64,000 nucleotides of DNA from Liolophura sinensis. Taxonomy: Eukaryota > Mollusca > Polyplacophora > Chitonida > Chitonidae. The notes beneath the pieces were generated by a model. That model was not told the origin of the DNA and did not search any database. It saw only the letters and a program-made list of their open reading frames with translations. The position numbers and the translations under genes are program-made. The DNA is taken from NCBI RefSeq assembly GCF_032854445.1, contig NC_088295.1, forward strand, positions 1,554,501 through 1,618,500, in the 5' to 3' direction. Positions 11,700-23,205 of the stretch are shown here, piece after piece. Within the stretch, counting starts at the first letter, position 1. Each line of letters opens with the position of its first letter.

Positions 11700-12334
11700 G
11701 TACACATTGTAGCAGGACATTTTGAACATAAACATACAGATTCTGATTTGTTTACAGAAGAAGGCAAAAAGTCTTTCTTCTGTACAACCTTGTCGGGCGT
11801 TTGTTTGTGATGAGAAACTTTCCTCTGGGAAATGGGAAATTATAGTCCTATGATAATGTAGTATTTTATGCTTATAAATGTGTTGGTGTACATTTACATG
11901 TAAATGGGTAGATGGTATGCATTTTTTATATAGAATAAAATTTAACTTCTATGTGCACTAGTATTTAAAACATTAAATGTGTAAGACATCAACTGTTAAG
12001 CATGTAATAAACCATGTTTGAAATGTAAAATCTCAGAATTACATGTTCTTAGATTTCTGCCTGGAAATGATATTTAAAGTTTATATCGATTTATACATGT
12101 AATGTTTATATATATACACTGTACACATATTTAAACCAGGTATGTGCAAAATGTAAAAGCCAAATGTGAGGAGATAAAATACCATGTAGTTGATCTCTCA
12201 GTGAGTTATAAATTGACTTGTCAATTGACCTACACAGGATTGTCTCAGTGTGAGACTCTCTTTCAGCCAGAATGTAATTTTTTCTGTTCAGATGTTATTT
12301 GCGCTGTGAATGGAGAGGTCACAAAATCATTTCC
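11700..12334. other. Unannotated AT-rich stretch
   Basis: No gene, RNA or repeat family recognised. It separates the 23-bp and 21-bp arrays. Confidence 0.5.
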
Positions 12335-12825
12335 TCCCACAGGGCTCCGTTTCCTCCCACAGGGCTGCGTTTCCTCCCACGGGGCTGCGTTACCTCCCAC
12401 CGGGTTGCGTTACCTCCCACCTGGCTCCATTTCCTCCCACCGGGCTCCGTTTCCTCCCGCCGTGCTGCGTTACCTCCCACCGGGGTCCGTTTCCTCCAAC
12501 TAGGCTCCGTTACCTCCAACTAGGCTCCGTTACCTCCCACCGGGCTCCGTTTCCTCCCACCGGGCTGCGTTACCTCCCACCGGGCTGCGTTACCTCCCAC
12601 CGGGCTGCGTTACCTCCTACCGGGCTGCGTTACCTCTCACCGGGCTCCATTTCCTCCCACCGGACTGCGTTTCCTCCCACCGGGCTGCGTTACCTCCCTC
12701 CGTGCTTCGTTACCTCCCACCGGGCTTCGTTACCTCCCACCGGGCTCCGTTACCTCCCACCGGGCTCCGTTACCTCCCCACCGGGCTCCGTTTCTTCCCC
12801 TCGGTCTCCGTTTCCTCCCACCACA
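12335..12825. repeat. 21-bp GC-rich minisatellite derived from a SINE
   Basis: About 23 units of GGGCTGCGTTACCTCCCACC plus G (also GGGCTCCGTTTCCTCCCACC). The period is 21 bp, so a plus-strand frame of 178 codons runs through as a seven-residue LRYLPPG-like repeat. The unit matches the CGGGCTCTGCCCGGTTTCCT, CCCACC block of SINE family A, and the array passes directly into a SINE A tail at about 12826. It is much more GC-rich than its surroundings. Confidence 0.93.
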
Positions 12826-12862
12826 ATTATGGCTGCTGTCGTATAAAGTGAAATATTCTTCT
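12812..12862 (+). mobile_element. SINE family A, 3' remnant
   Basis: CTCCCACCACAATTATGGCT, then GCTGTCGTATAAAGTGAAAT and ATTCTT. This is the last third of family A in plus orientation, lacking the final AGTACGGCGT block. It joins the 21-bp array with no gap. Confidence 0.85.
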
Positions 12863-13334
12863 TATCATTTCTGGTCTGTACATATCGGACTGTTATCATC
12901 CTATAGAGCATTGAAATATGCTGAAATTGTACAGTAAAACTTTAGCTTTTTTGTATGTAGTTGTAGTTGTTTGCATTTTGGAATAGATTCCAAAAATTCA
13001 TGATTTACTGTTGCCTCTTTATTGCTGCCTCATTTATTTATTTTATGATTGTTGTTGAACACAACTGCTTCATCGAGACACAGGAGTGACTAACTGGACA
13101 GGTGAACAGTTTGTTATGGATTCTCATGACAATCAAAAATGGTACATACACATTCATGTTGTGCTGTTGAATGTGAGGCCTATCCTTGTGAATACAATTA
13201 TGTGGATATAATACTTTGTACCAGATCACAGCTGGGCACATGGTCTCACCACAGAATAGCTGCCACAGTACCCTTGGCCTTTTTAGCCCCCTTTGGTATA
13301 TGTTTTACTGATGTTAAACCCCTGACACACTAGC

Positions 13335-13685
13335 CCCCCTGACCACTAATGGTTAGAGTGTCTGCCTTGAAATCGGGAGACCTGGGATCAAACCCAGGTT
13401 CGAGTCATACCAAAGACTTTATAACTGGTACATTGTTGCTGCCTCACAACTGAAAGGCTAGGGCAAGGATGGCTTGGTGTCCGTATAATAGGTGGGATGT
13501 AAGTTTGTGTCAGAGACTCATGTCTGGTGTCTCCGGCATTGTACATCAGCTGTGGCAGCTTGGACTCGCCTTGCCACAAGGAGACAGTATATGTACACAC
13601 ATCTAATGACTCCTCGTCATCATATGACGGAAAATATTGTTAAGAATGAAGTAAAGAAACCCAGCATACATACACTCACCATCCT
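13335..13685 (+). mobile_element. SINE family B, full length
   Basis: A tRNA-like head (ACTAATGGTTAGAGTGTCTG) is followed by the B box GGTTCGAGTC. Next comes a body with ATTGTTGCTGCCTCACAACT and GTCTGGTGTCTCCGGCATTG, and a tail CATATGACGGAAAATATTGT, TAAGAATGAAGT, ending in an ACATACA-rich end. It is noncoding. Related copies lie at 28313-28740 and 35060-35660. Confidence 0.85.
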
Positions 13686-13734
13686 CACAATGATACATGT
13701 ATGATTTGTGGGTCTCCTCAGAGCATTTCAGTGC

Positions 13735-15397
13735 CTTCAGATCTACCAAGTTAAGGTACATGTATTAATATCACTCCATTGTTTGTGGGAAGGCTTCTTC
13801 TGCCAGGTTAAGGTACATGTATTAATACCACTCCATTGTTTGTGGGAAGGCTTCTTCTACCAGGTTAAGGTACATGTATTAATACCACTCCATTGTTTGT
13901 GGGAAGGCTTCTTCTACCAGGTTAAGGTACATGTATTAATACCACCCTATTGTTTGTGGGAAGGATTCTTCTGCCAGGTTAAGGTACATGTATTAATACC
14001 ACCCTATTGTTTGTGGGAAGGCTTCTTCTGCCAGGTTAAGGTACATGCATTAATACCACTCCATTGTTTGTGGGAAGGATTCTTCTGCCAGGTTAAGGTA
14101 CATGTATTAATACCACTCCATTGTTTGTGGGAAGGCTTCTTCTGCCAGGTTAAGGTACATGTATTAATACCACTCCATTGTTTGTGGGAAGGATTCTTCT
14201 GCCAGGCTAAGGTACATGTATTAATACCACTCCATTGTTTGTGGGAAGGATTCTTCTGCCTGGTTAAGGTACATGTATTAATACCACTCCATTGTTTGTG
14301 GGAAGGCTTCTTCTGCCTGGTTAAGGTACATGTATTAATACCACCGTATTGTTTGTGGGAAGGATTCTTCTGTCAGGTTAAGGTACATGTATTAATACCA
14401 CCCTATTGTTTGTGGGAATGATTCTTCTGCCAGGTTAAGGTACATGTATTAATACCACCCTATTGTTTGTGGGAAGGCTTCTTCTGCCAGGTTAAGGTAC
14501 ATGTATTAATACCACTCCATTGTTTGTGGGAAGGCTTCTTCTACCAGGTTAAGGTACATGTATTAATACCACTCCATTGTTTGTGGGAAGGCTTCTTCTG
14601 CCTGGTTAAGGTACATGTATTAATACCACCCTATTGTTTGTGGGAAGGATTCTTCTGCTGGTTAAGGTACATGTATTAATACCACCCTATTGTTTGTGGG
14701 AAGGATTCTTCTACCAGGTTAAGGTACATGTATTAATACCACTCCATTGTTTGTGGGAAGGCTTCTTCTGCCAGGTTAAGGTAAATGTATTAATACCACT
14801 CCATTGTTTGTGGGAAGGATTCTTCTACCAGGTTAAGGTACATGTATTAATACCACTCCAATGTTTGTGGGAAGGCTTCTTCTGCCTGGTTAAGGGTACA
14901 TTGTATTAATACCACTCCATTGTTTGTGGGAAGGCTTCTTCTGCCTGGTTAAGGTACATGTATTAATACCACTCCATTGTTTGTGGGAAGGCTTCTTCTG
15001 CCAGGTTAAGGTACATGTATTAATACCACTCCATTGTTTGTGGGGAAGGCTTCTTCTACGTTAAGGTACATGTATTAATACCACTCCATTGTTTGTGGGA
15101 AGGCTTCTTCTGCCAGGTTAAGGTATATGTATTAATACCACTCCATTGTTTGTGGGAAGGCTTCTTCTACCAGGCTAAGGTACATGTATTAATATCACTC
15201 CATTGTTTGTGGGAAGGCTTTTTCTACCAGGCTAAGGTACATGTATTAATACCACTCCATTGTTTGTGGGAAGGATTCTTCTGCCAGGTTAAGGTACATG
15301 TATTAATACCACTCCATTGTTTGTGGGAAGGCTTCTTCTGCCTGGTTAAGGTACATGTATTAATACCACTCCATTGTTTGTGGGAAGGATTCTTCCC
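13735..15397. repeat. 57-bp minisatellite (about 29 copies)
   Basis: Units contain AGGTTAAGGTACATGTATTA, ATACCACTCCATTGTTTGTG and GGAAGGCTTCTTCTGCC, with a 57-bp period. Since 57 is 19 codons, a plus-strand frame of 237 codons runs from 13708 as a 19-residue repeat (VKVHVLIPLHCLWEGFFCQ). It opens with GTG, not ATG, and indels break it several times along the array, so I treat it as noncoding. Each unit carries TTCTTCTGCCAG, which looks like a 3' splice site, joined to CAG/GTTAAG, which looks like a weak donor. Confidence 0.94.
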
Positions 15398-15399
15398 AC

Positions 15400-16452
15400 T
15401 CATAAATATGTGTGCTGTCTCACAAGTGACATATTCTTCAATATGATAATATAGATCAACACAAATAAGTAAAGGCGAATATAATTCAAGCAGATAGAAG
15501 TAACAGCCAGTGAGCATCCAACAAAGCTAAATGCAGGAGTAGTTGAGCTGTACCGTGGGTTCGCATGCATGTTGATCAGATATGTATCAGACGTTCCAAT
15601 TTGAGGCATGCTATAATAAACACTTGTGCCATACTTGATAAGTTTGTTCTCCAGAAACAAAGTCATGTAAGTTTGGTGAGTATTGGGTGTACAGATTTTT
15701 GCAAGAGCTTTCTGTAATAATTACATGCCTGCTCCAAAACATAAAAATAAACAAGCTCTGGGTTTTATTTTGCTTGACCAGTGAACAAAGCACAAGTTGA
15801 ACCACCCTTAGCTGTATACATGTACTCTCTGCATGTACTGCTGGTATATTGTATGTATACATGTACTGCTGGTGTATTGCTCATGTAAGTGGTTCTGTAT
15901 TTATCTTACAGAAATCTAGCACATGAAACAACCTTAACATAAAATAGATTAGAGAGCACTCTTTGAGTGCAAAACCTCCACCCTGGCAAATTCCCCTAAT
16001 CACTACAAAGGGACAATGTTATGCATGTCTGCACTTACTCTTAATAGTGTAGAATTGTTGGAAAAAATTAAAATGGGTTCCACTTAAATAAAATTTAAAG
16101 AACTGTCCCTTGGCCCAAAGCCACGTTTTGCACATATTATCATCATTTTGTTATTGCATAACTTTGTAGACAAAGTTTCCTACTGGCAGACAAATAAATG
16201 TTGGCAAAAGGGTAGTAAAGTATCTTTCGCCATGGGATTTTATGTATTGTGCATCATTAGTGCACCAGGAGGCACTAGAATTGCTAACAATGATTATAAA
16301 ATAAGGTTTTTCACATTTTGGCAGAGAAATGGGTTTGCTTTGATATTTCATTGAAAATTAAATTGAATCAGTGTTCACCATATTTGTATGTTATACATGT
16401 ATATCTGAAAGTTTAAGTTAGTGCTTTAAAATTCATTTCTTGTCTTTTGTAG
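15400..16452. other. Noncoding stretch, probable intron upstream of the tetraspan exon
   Basis: AT-rich sequence ending in the pyrimidine-rich acceptor TTTCTTGTCTTTTGTAG at 16436-16452. No exon, RNA or repeat family recognised in it. Confidence 0.6.
16433..16452 (+). promoter_or_regulatory. 3' splice site of the long tetraspan exon
   Basis: TTCATTTCTTGTCTTTTGTAG is a strong polypyrimidine tract plus AG directly before the open frame. It shows that the long exon is not the first exon, so the gene has at least one upstream exon that I could not locate. Confidence 0.75.
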
Positions 16453-19400
16453 ATGTGATTCACAAGGCATCACTTGTTTACTGTCTATATGGAGATCTCC
16501 ACAGTTCGACCGACCACCAATGTCTTTTGGATTAGGTTTTCGCCTGTTTCTGAACTTCCCTGGGAGAATAGCCTTGGTACTTGGTGTGTGCCAGGCTGTC
16601 CTAGGGATCCTGGATATTGTACTTGCTGTGGCTGGTTTCATTCAGAGAATATGGGGACACTACTACGCAACAGGGATTTGGTGTGGCGTGATTGTTTTCA
16701 TAGATGGCCTATGTGGAATACTTGCTAGCCAAACCAGAAATGGGTTTGGTGTGAAGACGTTTTTTGCACTATCCACTCTGTCGACCATGGTAACGTTCAT
16801 CATGATCATACTCTCATTTGGTGGCCTCGACTTCAGAAGCAGCTTTTATGATCGTGCATATCAGTTCACAGGTCAAAAAGACCAAGCAACTAAAGCTATA
16901 CATGGATCCCTGCTGGCTTTAGGTTTAGTGGAATTTATTGTCAGCATAATCAACACCGCCATGTGTCTCAAACCTAAATGTTACGAAAAATCCGAATGGA
17001 CATATACTCAGAAAACAGCAAAACCGCCTGAAACTTCAGGCTTAGATATTCCCCGTGGAGTTGTTGGGGGAAATCCTGACTGTCTTCCAGCAAGTGAACA
17101 ACCTATGCTCCGGCGTTATCGCTCCCCTAGAAGACAACAAAACGGAACAGGGAACTTATCAAATGAAACCTACAATGAAGTCGGTGAAACCTCAGAATTT
17201 CTACCAAAGCAGCCACAGTATACCAAGGAAGACAGGGTTGAAAGAGGCAGTGGAACACAAACGCGAAGAAGTAGAGATTCGGAAAATGCAAGACATAAAT
17301 CCTTTGAAAGGGAAAGAAACTCACAAGGTCGTGTGTATGGTAGACAGAGTGATAGGCGAAGGAGTGAAGGAAATCAGGGGAGGTCTGCGCACAACCCAAC
17401 ATCTCAGAACTACGAAAGTTCCACTGTGCCCAAAAGAAAATGTCGTGAAAATCGTACGAGGTCCACCCAAAATGACACGGCTGTGGTCGTCTCTGAAAGA
17501 AGAACTATGCCTTATTCTGCAAGAGATGAAGGAGGAATGACTTCAGAGCGACGAGATAGGAGGAAAGATAGGCAGTACTCAGCTCCTAGCCAGTCAGTGG
17601 GTTTCACAACTGACAGTAGCTGGGAAAGGCGACAAGAAGAACGACGTTCAGATCAAGGGAGAAGATCAGATAGTTCAGAGAAAATTGCTTCTCATCTCCA
17701 TAATCGTGAAGGTATGAATCATGAACCAGAAAGAAACAACAGTTTTCGTGGAAATCCTATGTCTGAAAGACCAAGTCCAAGTGACATTCCCCAAGCAGGA
17801 GGATCGCTTAATAGGCAAGATAGTGACCGAACACATAGTATGGAGATGGGGCACAGCTCACGTAGACCGGGGAGTGAAAAGGTTGAGCGACCAATCAGGA
17901 CTTCTAGCTACAGGCAAACTCAGCGGCCCGATAATACTCAGGGAAGCGCGGATCCGACCAGTCATTCCGACGTGGTTAATCCTGCAGCCCAAGGTGAGAA
18001 ATCACATGTGAACTCCTCTCAAACCAACTTTGGCCTTGGGCCAAAAGCTGCTCCTCTGCGGAGGAGTGTTGGTTCCAGGGGATCCTACAGCGCGGCAGTG
18101 AACTTAATGCCCACAGAGTCTACAGAACATTTGCCTAGTGACCAAGAACCGACTGTTCACCGCCTTGAACATGTCCCGCCGACAGCCTTTGGAGAGGAGG
18201 ATCTACCAGCATACGAAGAGATTCGGCTGAGAGACCCTCATATTTACTCCAGCTTGGAAATGACATGTTCTGATCCCGACTCCAGTCGTCTTTTGAGATT
18301 GGGGCATGGCGGTAGCTCAGCAGAAATGATATCTGTTTCTCAGTCCGTAGCAGACGAGGAAGTGCAGGAAATATTAGGTACAAGGAATCCCACTCGATTT
18401 GGCTCTCCGATCAGGAGCAGAAATACGACACAGAGTAATACACCAGACATGACCCATGGTAACATCATCTCGGACAGGGCTGGAAACGGCACCACGTATG
18501 CAGCAGGTCATGTGGAGGAGACACACCCGGCAGACATTCGTCAACTAGCTGCCTCAGATCGGCGAAGAGACACACGACCAAAACGCTCAGAGGGAAGAAC
18601 TGAGCAGCGAAACACTCCCGACCAAGACAGGTATGAAGTGTCGCTAGCTCTCCCATCACCCATGCGTTCTTCGCCGACATTTACGCGAGGTCAACACTCA
18701 AGGGCAAGTGATCGGGTGCCCGAATTGGAACACGAGGATATTCCAGAAATTAAAATGCAAAAAGCTTTTCGAGCTTCTTTCCCACAAAGACGGTCTGAGC
18801 GGGAACGAAATCCGAGAAGGTGGGGAATTTCTGTCACTGATCCCAGGGCTCAGTCAGCTTCCCCTGAAGTCAAACCTTCACATGTTAATAACGTTAAGGA
18901 GGACAAGGCATTGAGTGAATTGTGCGCGTCTTTCCCACTGTTGAGAGCTGTGGGTGGTGTGGATTTTGGACTGTCTGATAAGGAGTCTTACATGGACACC
19001 CCAGACAGTACTGTTTACTCGTTTACGTACGACGAGGTTAAACCACGAGTTTTTATGACCTCACCGTACAGGACACCCCGCAAGTCCAGTCCGCTGACTG
19101 GATTTAGTGTGCCCAAATTGCCATCAAGTGAAGAGGAAGTTGAGAGTAGAACTCGTGTCATCGAAACTGTCAACGTGGGCGTCGCGTCTCCACCACATTA
19201 TCGACGTAACCCACCGAAACAAACTGCCATGTACAAGGGGGACAGAGCAGCTCTTCGCTCGGCTGACAGCACTACGGTTGATAACAAACAGCCTGAAACC
19301 CACTGGAAACCGCTGGTTTCTGCTAACCACGGTGGCTTAACGAAAAACAGTGATACTGCAAAACAGTCTGAAGAAACGTCTCAGTCTCGACCAAAGTTCT

Positions 19401-20059
19401 TCTATCCACCAGAACGGTTGCCTTCTAAAGTAAGCAACGATGTGCAACCAGTGGGATTGAGACAAGTAACCGTTGAACCCCGGACGGTATCGCAGAATGT
19501 GTTTGACAAACCACGCAGCTACGAGCATGTTCCAACTGTTTCGGACAGGAGGCCTAATCGCCAGATACACCCAACTGACGCCAGTAAAACCACTGTGCCT
19601 ACAGTAGGAAGTTCTAGACCAGAAGATTCTAATATCGCGTTTTATGCATTTCAAGACGTCCTTTCTGGTAGAAGTGCCTGGGAGAGACAGACTTACCCAC
19701 CAGATCTGGCAGACGACTCACGGCAGCCCTCTAAACCTAGGATGGTAGGGCGTGCCGCTCAGCGACGTGTTATGCGCAGTGAGCAGGCCGCACAGGAAGA
19801 ACCTCTACAACACCCTAATTACCTCGGGGAAGGTCAAGGGGATGTCCGATTTAGTTCTCGTCGTTATGCCGTGCCCTTCGCCCCGGAGCCCTCAGCACCC
19901 TCTGTGGGTGGTCCACCGCCCTACAGTGAGGTGGCCCGTCCACTCTCTCATACTCACCCGGACAGGGCGCCACTTCAACCACATTCCACCGGTCGCCAAT
20001 CCGGCGGCTCCCTGACCAACAGACCTGATCGTTCGAGAGACAGCCCGTCTTTAGTTTAG
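16453..20059 (+). CDS. CD20-like tetraspan protein with long disordered PPxY tail (ENTREP/FAM189-like)
   Basis: The last coding exon is open from the acceptor at 16452 to TAG at 20057-20059. From the ATG at 16520 it encodes 1,179 residues. Four hydrophobic helices lie at about 14-40, 51-69, 79-100 and 127-149. TM1 has LGVCQAVLGILDIVL and TM2 has GIWCGVIVFIDGLCGILA, matching the spacing of CD20/MS4A-like heads. Residues 160-1179 are polar and low in hydrophobics, with Arg/Ser/Glu-rich blocks (about 247-290). They carry LPAY at 562-565, PPPY at 1132-1135 and C-terminal PSLV, a class I PDZ-ligand pattern. ENTREP/FAM189 proteins pair a CD20-like head with PPxY motifs that recruit WW domains of NEDD4-family ubiquitin ligases; a similar endosomal adaptor role is inferred here. 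The frame stays open for 22 codons upstream of the ATG to the splice site, so translation may begin in an earlier exon. Alternative: another lophotrochozoan-specific tetraspan family. That it is a real gene is near certain; the family is moderate. Confidence 0.85.
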
Positions 20060-20518
20060 TGTTATGAATCTCTCATATTTTACCCGGGCAGTATCGTTTT
20101 GCAAAACACGATGTTAAGGTTGGACATGAAGGGAAAAGTACATAATATTTAATGATAGTCCTTATCACATGCATTTGTGAAATCCAGATCATTTCACTTT
20201 TGCTGATGGCAAACGAAATTAACGTTCTTTATGTTAAATTTTATTAATGTCTACAGATCGGCCCTTGTGATTCTTAACTTGTCAGACGGTTGCTAACCGA
20301 GAAAGTAAATCATATAATGTACGATTTCAAAGACAACAATCGGTAAAAAGTCTACTTTTAGACGAATACAGGTGACACATGCGCAATAGGATTTTTCAAA
20401 TTTGGAGCACAATTGCAGAATAGCAGGAGAAACAGTTATATTATAGTCATGTAAACAGAACATACTGGTTAAGTGGGCGTGTTCCTTGTTTTAAAGACCC
20501 TTACCCACGCTGACTATC
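20060..20518 (+). other. Probable 3' UTR / flank of the tetraspan gene
   Basis: AT-rich sequence after the stop. I saw no clear AATAAA before the SINE that begins at 20532, so the polyadenylation site is not assigned. Confidence 0.4.
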
Positions 20519-20531
20519 TCACCACCGTGAC

Positions 20532-20801
20532 GGGGCCTCCGTGGCTCAGTCGGTTAAAGCGCTAGCGCAGCGTAATGACCCAGGAGTCTCTCACCAATGC
20601 GGTCGATGTGAGTTCAAGTCAGCTCATGCTGGCTTCCTCTCCGACCGTACGTGAGAAGGTCTTCCAGCAACCTGCGGATGGTCGTGTGTTTCCCCCCGGG
20701 CTGTGCCCGGTTTCCACCCACCATAATGCTGGCCGCCGTCGTATAAGTGAAATATTCACTTAGTACAGCGTAAACACCAATCAAAAAAAAAAAAAAATCA
20801 A
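20532..20801 (+). mobile_element. SINE family A, full length with target-site duplication
   Basis: The head is GGGGCCTCCGTGGCTCAGTC with A box TGGCTCAGTCGG and B box GAGTTCAAGTC. The body has CCCCCGGGCTGTGCCCGGTT and TCCACCCACCATAATGCTGG. The tail is CGTCGTATAAGTGAAATATT, CACTTAGTACAGCGTAAACA, CCAATC and an A tract. It is flanked by perfect copies of TCACCACCGTGAC at 20519-20531 and 20802-20814, which marks retroposition. It lies about 470 bp downstream of the tetraspan stop codon. Confidence 0.96.
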
Positions 20802-20814
20802 TCACCACCGTGAC

Positions 20815-22897
20815 ATGGTGGTACTGAAATATTGTGGTCGGTCTACATCAGAGATTAAGAAATGAGATTGTCAGTATGTGAAGTGTTTGATGTGGTTTGT
20901 CAGGTACGTGTCGTTATATGAACAATAGGCTGAAGGTTAGGGAAAGTTTAGATTCGGTCGCTTTTTAGCTCATTTCCAGCTGCACAAGGAATACCATTGC
21001 GCATGTGCAACCTATATACGCGATTTTACTGTATAGAGCCATGTATATCAATGATTCTTATAGAACAAGTTTTACGTTGTGCAAGTTGGTATGATCCTAC
21101 AAAAAGAGTGAAGATGGAGTAATGTTTTTTTCTCATATTTAAGCCATGTCGGTTTTTCTTCACGTTTTTAATTCGTAACATTTCCTGCACCTTGTGTGAA
21201 GAGATCTAAAGAAGGATAATCATGAGCTGGTACAAGAACAACCTAAAGTGGCTTGTTGCAATCCTCAACTATGTTGTTGTCTCTAAGCGTCTTTCCAGCA
21301 AGGATACTTGGCTTTGTGCATAACACTTTGGTCAAGCGTCACTGTGAAAAGCTTTATCATGACAGGTGACCTCTTTATTATTGTGATCCAATGGCTGTGT
21401 TTTCATGTCTTTGCACGCACTTTTCTAGTCTGACATTTTGATACAGCTAGACGTTTTAACTGGTTAGCGTCTAAAAGGAGTTCAGTACTATCTACTACTT
21501 TGCCAATTTCGCCCTTTCGTCGACAAAGATTCACACCACATTTCAACACCCATTGATACATTTATGTAGTTCCACATACTTTGCTCTCTGGTCCGTTCGC
21601 GCCTATGCACACATACATAGTAACTTATTTTAGACTGCTGAAACGCCTTTGAATGGTTTGTGTAAAATTCCTCTATCATATATATGAATATCCAACAGAA
21701 CTTTGCTACAAATAGCCTATTGCCGAGTTTGTATAGTCAGTATTGTGAAAACATAGGTAACATATCATACACTATTCACAAATAATGCTTGTCTCACGAA
21801 TTTAATTGTCATTCTGAAATACCTTTTGAAAGGGTGATGTGGCTTGAACATATATACGCAGTGAACTTATCCTGTCTCTATATATAGATGTAGCTATATT
21901 TGGACCCTTGGGTATTTTTAATCTGTCATCAATGGGACAAAGTTTTCTAATTCCTATTTACCATCCTTGTATGTTGTGATATGTAGATGACAAATCCATA
22001 TTTTCTTGTTTATAGCTTTTAGGGCGTACTGTTATATGTATAGTGCGAAAAATCTTTGAGACATAAATGCACATGTATTAGCTTATTTAGTATGCAATAG
22101 ATAAGATATATGGTGCTACCTTTGTATAGGATGCTTTCCCCGTCGGTGTTCAGCCTATATATGCTATTATCTATGGAGCTTCTGTCGACATTTTGATTCT
22201 ATGCGGACACGACTGAATATTTCTACTGAATGTTTACCCAGCACGCTACTCCGACACCGGCTTACTGATTAGTGCCCATTCCTGGTGAAATATGTCGTAG
22301 TCATTATGGTGTAAGTTACATTCTGGACAAATCCTGTCAACATGCCTATTGAGAGCGTTACTGCCATACATAGTGTGTTATTTCATATCGAACTCCGCGC
22401 GTATAGATCTGTCAAATGTTTGTGTGTGTTCAGTATAGAACATGGTAGTTATTGTGTTAACTGCTATATCGTAACGCAATGGTGTTTGGATAATTTGTCA
22501 AAGTCGTATGCGCTAAGCTTTACTGTTAACTCGTCGACGCCCTAGATAACTGTATAAATGACTTATATCTCATACCTTTGCCATGTAAACGTTGGCGTTT
22601 CTGTGTGTAATATTTTGACTTGGCCGCCCGGATGATGTTGCCGTCAGGAGACATTGCTAGGGATTATCCGGAGCATTAATTCCTACAATTAATAACCAGC
22701 CATTTCCTGATTTATGTGTTACTATATTTACCTATCTGCTACCTGACGTGCCTTCTATACTGTGCGTCCGTCCCACCATACCCTGTGATGACAACTGTAT
22801 ACCGCATTATACCATGGTGTTTACTCCTGCCACTTTATAATACAACTAATGTACTAATGTAGATGATTATACATGCGTAACAACTGGAGAGCAATCA
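20815..22897. other. Unannotated AT-rich stretch
   Basis: No gene, RNA or repeat family recognised. Small open frames of 63-67 codons show no domain or splice support. Confidence 0.5.
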
Positions 22898-23205
22898 GAA
22901 GGTAAACACCTTGTCAGAAGGTAGACACCTTGTCAGAAGGTGAACATCTTGTCAGAAGGTAGACATCTTGTCAGAAGGTGGACATCTTGTCAGGAGGTAG
23001 ACATCCTTGTCAGAAGGTAGACATCTTGCCAGAAGGTAAACACCTTGTCAGAAGGTAGACACCTTGTCAGAAGGTGAACATCTTGTCAGAAGGTAGACAT
23101 CTTGTCAGAAGGTAGACACCTTGTCAGAAGGTGGACATCTTGTCAGAAGGTAGACACCTTGTCAGAAGGTGGACATCTTGTTAGAAGGTGGACATCTTGT
23201 CCTTG
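22898..23205. repeat. 19-bp minisatellite (about 16 copies)
   Basis: Units of CTTGTCAGAAGGTAGACAT (variants ACACC, GTGAACAT, GTGGACAT) with a 19-bp period. The array ends in CTTGTCCTTGTATATC. Confidence 0.93.

Noticed and set aside
13708-14421. 237-codon frame with a 19-residue repeat
   Set aside because: Generated by the 57-bp minisatellite. It opens with GTG, and later parts of the same array are frameshifted.
20532-20640. Functional Leu/Ser-type tRNA gene
   Set aside because: It is the head of SINE family A, repeated elsewhere with the same body and tail, and flanked here by target duplications.
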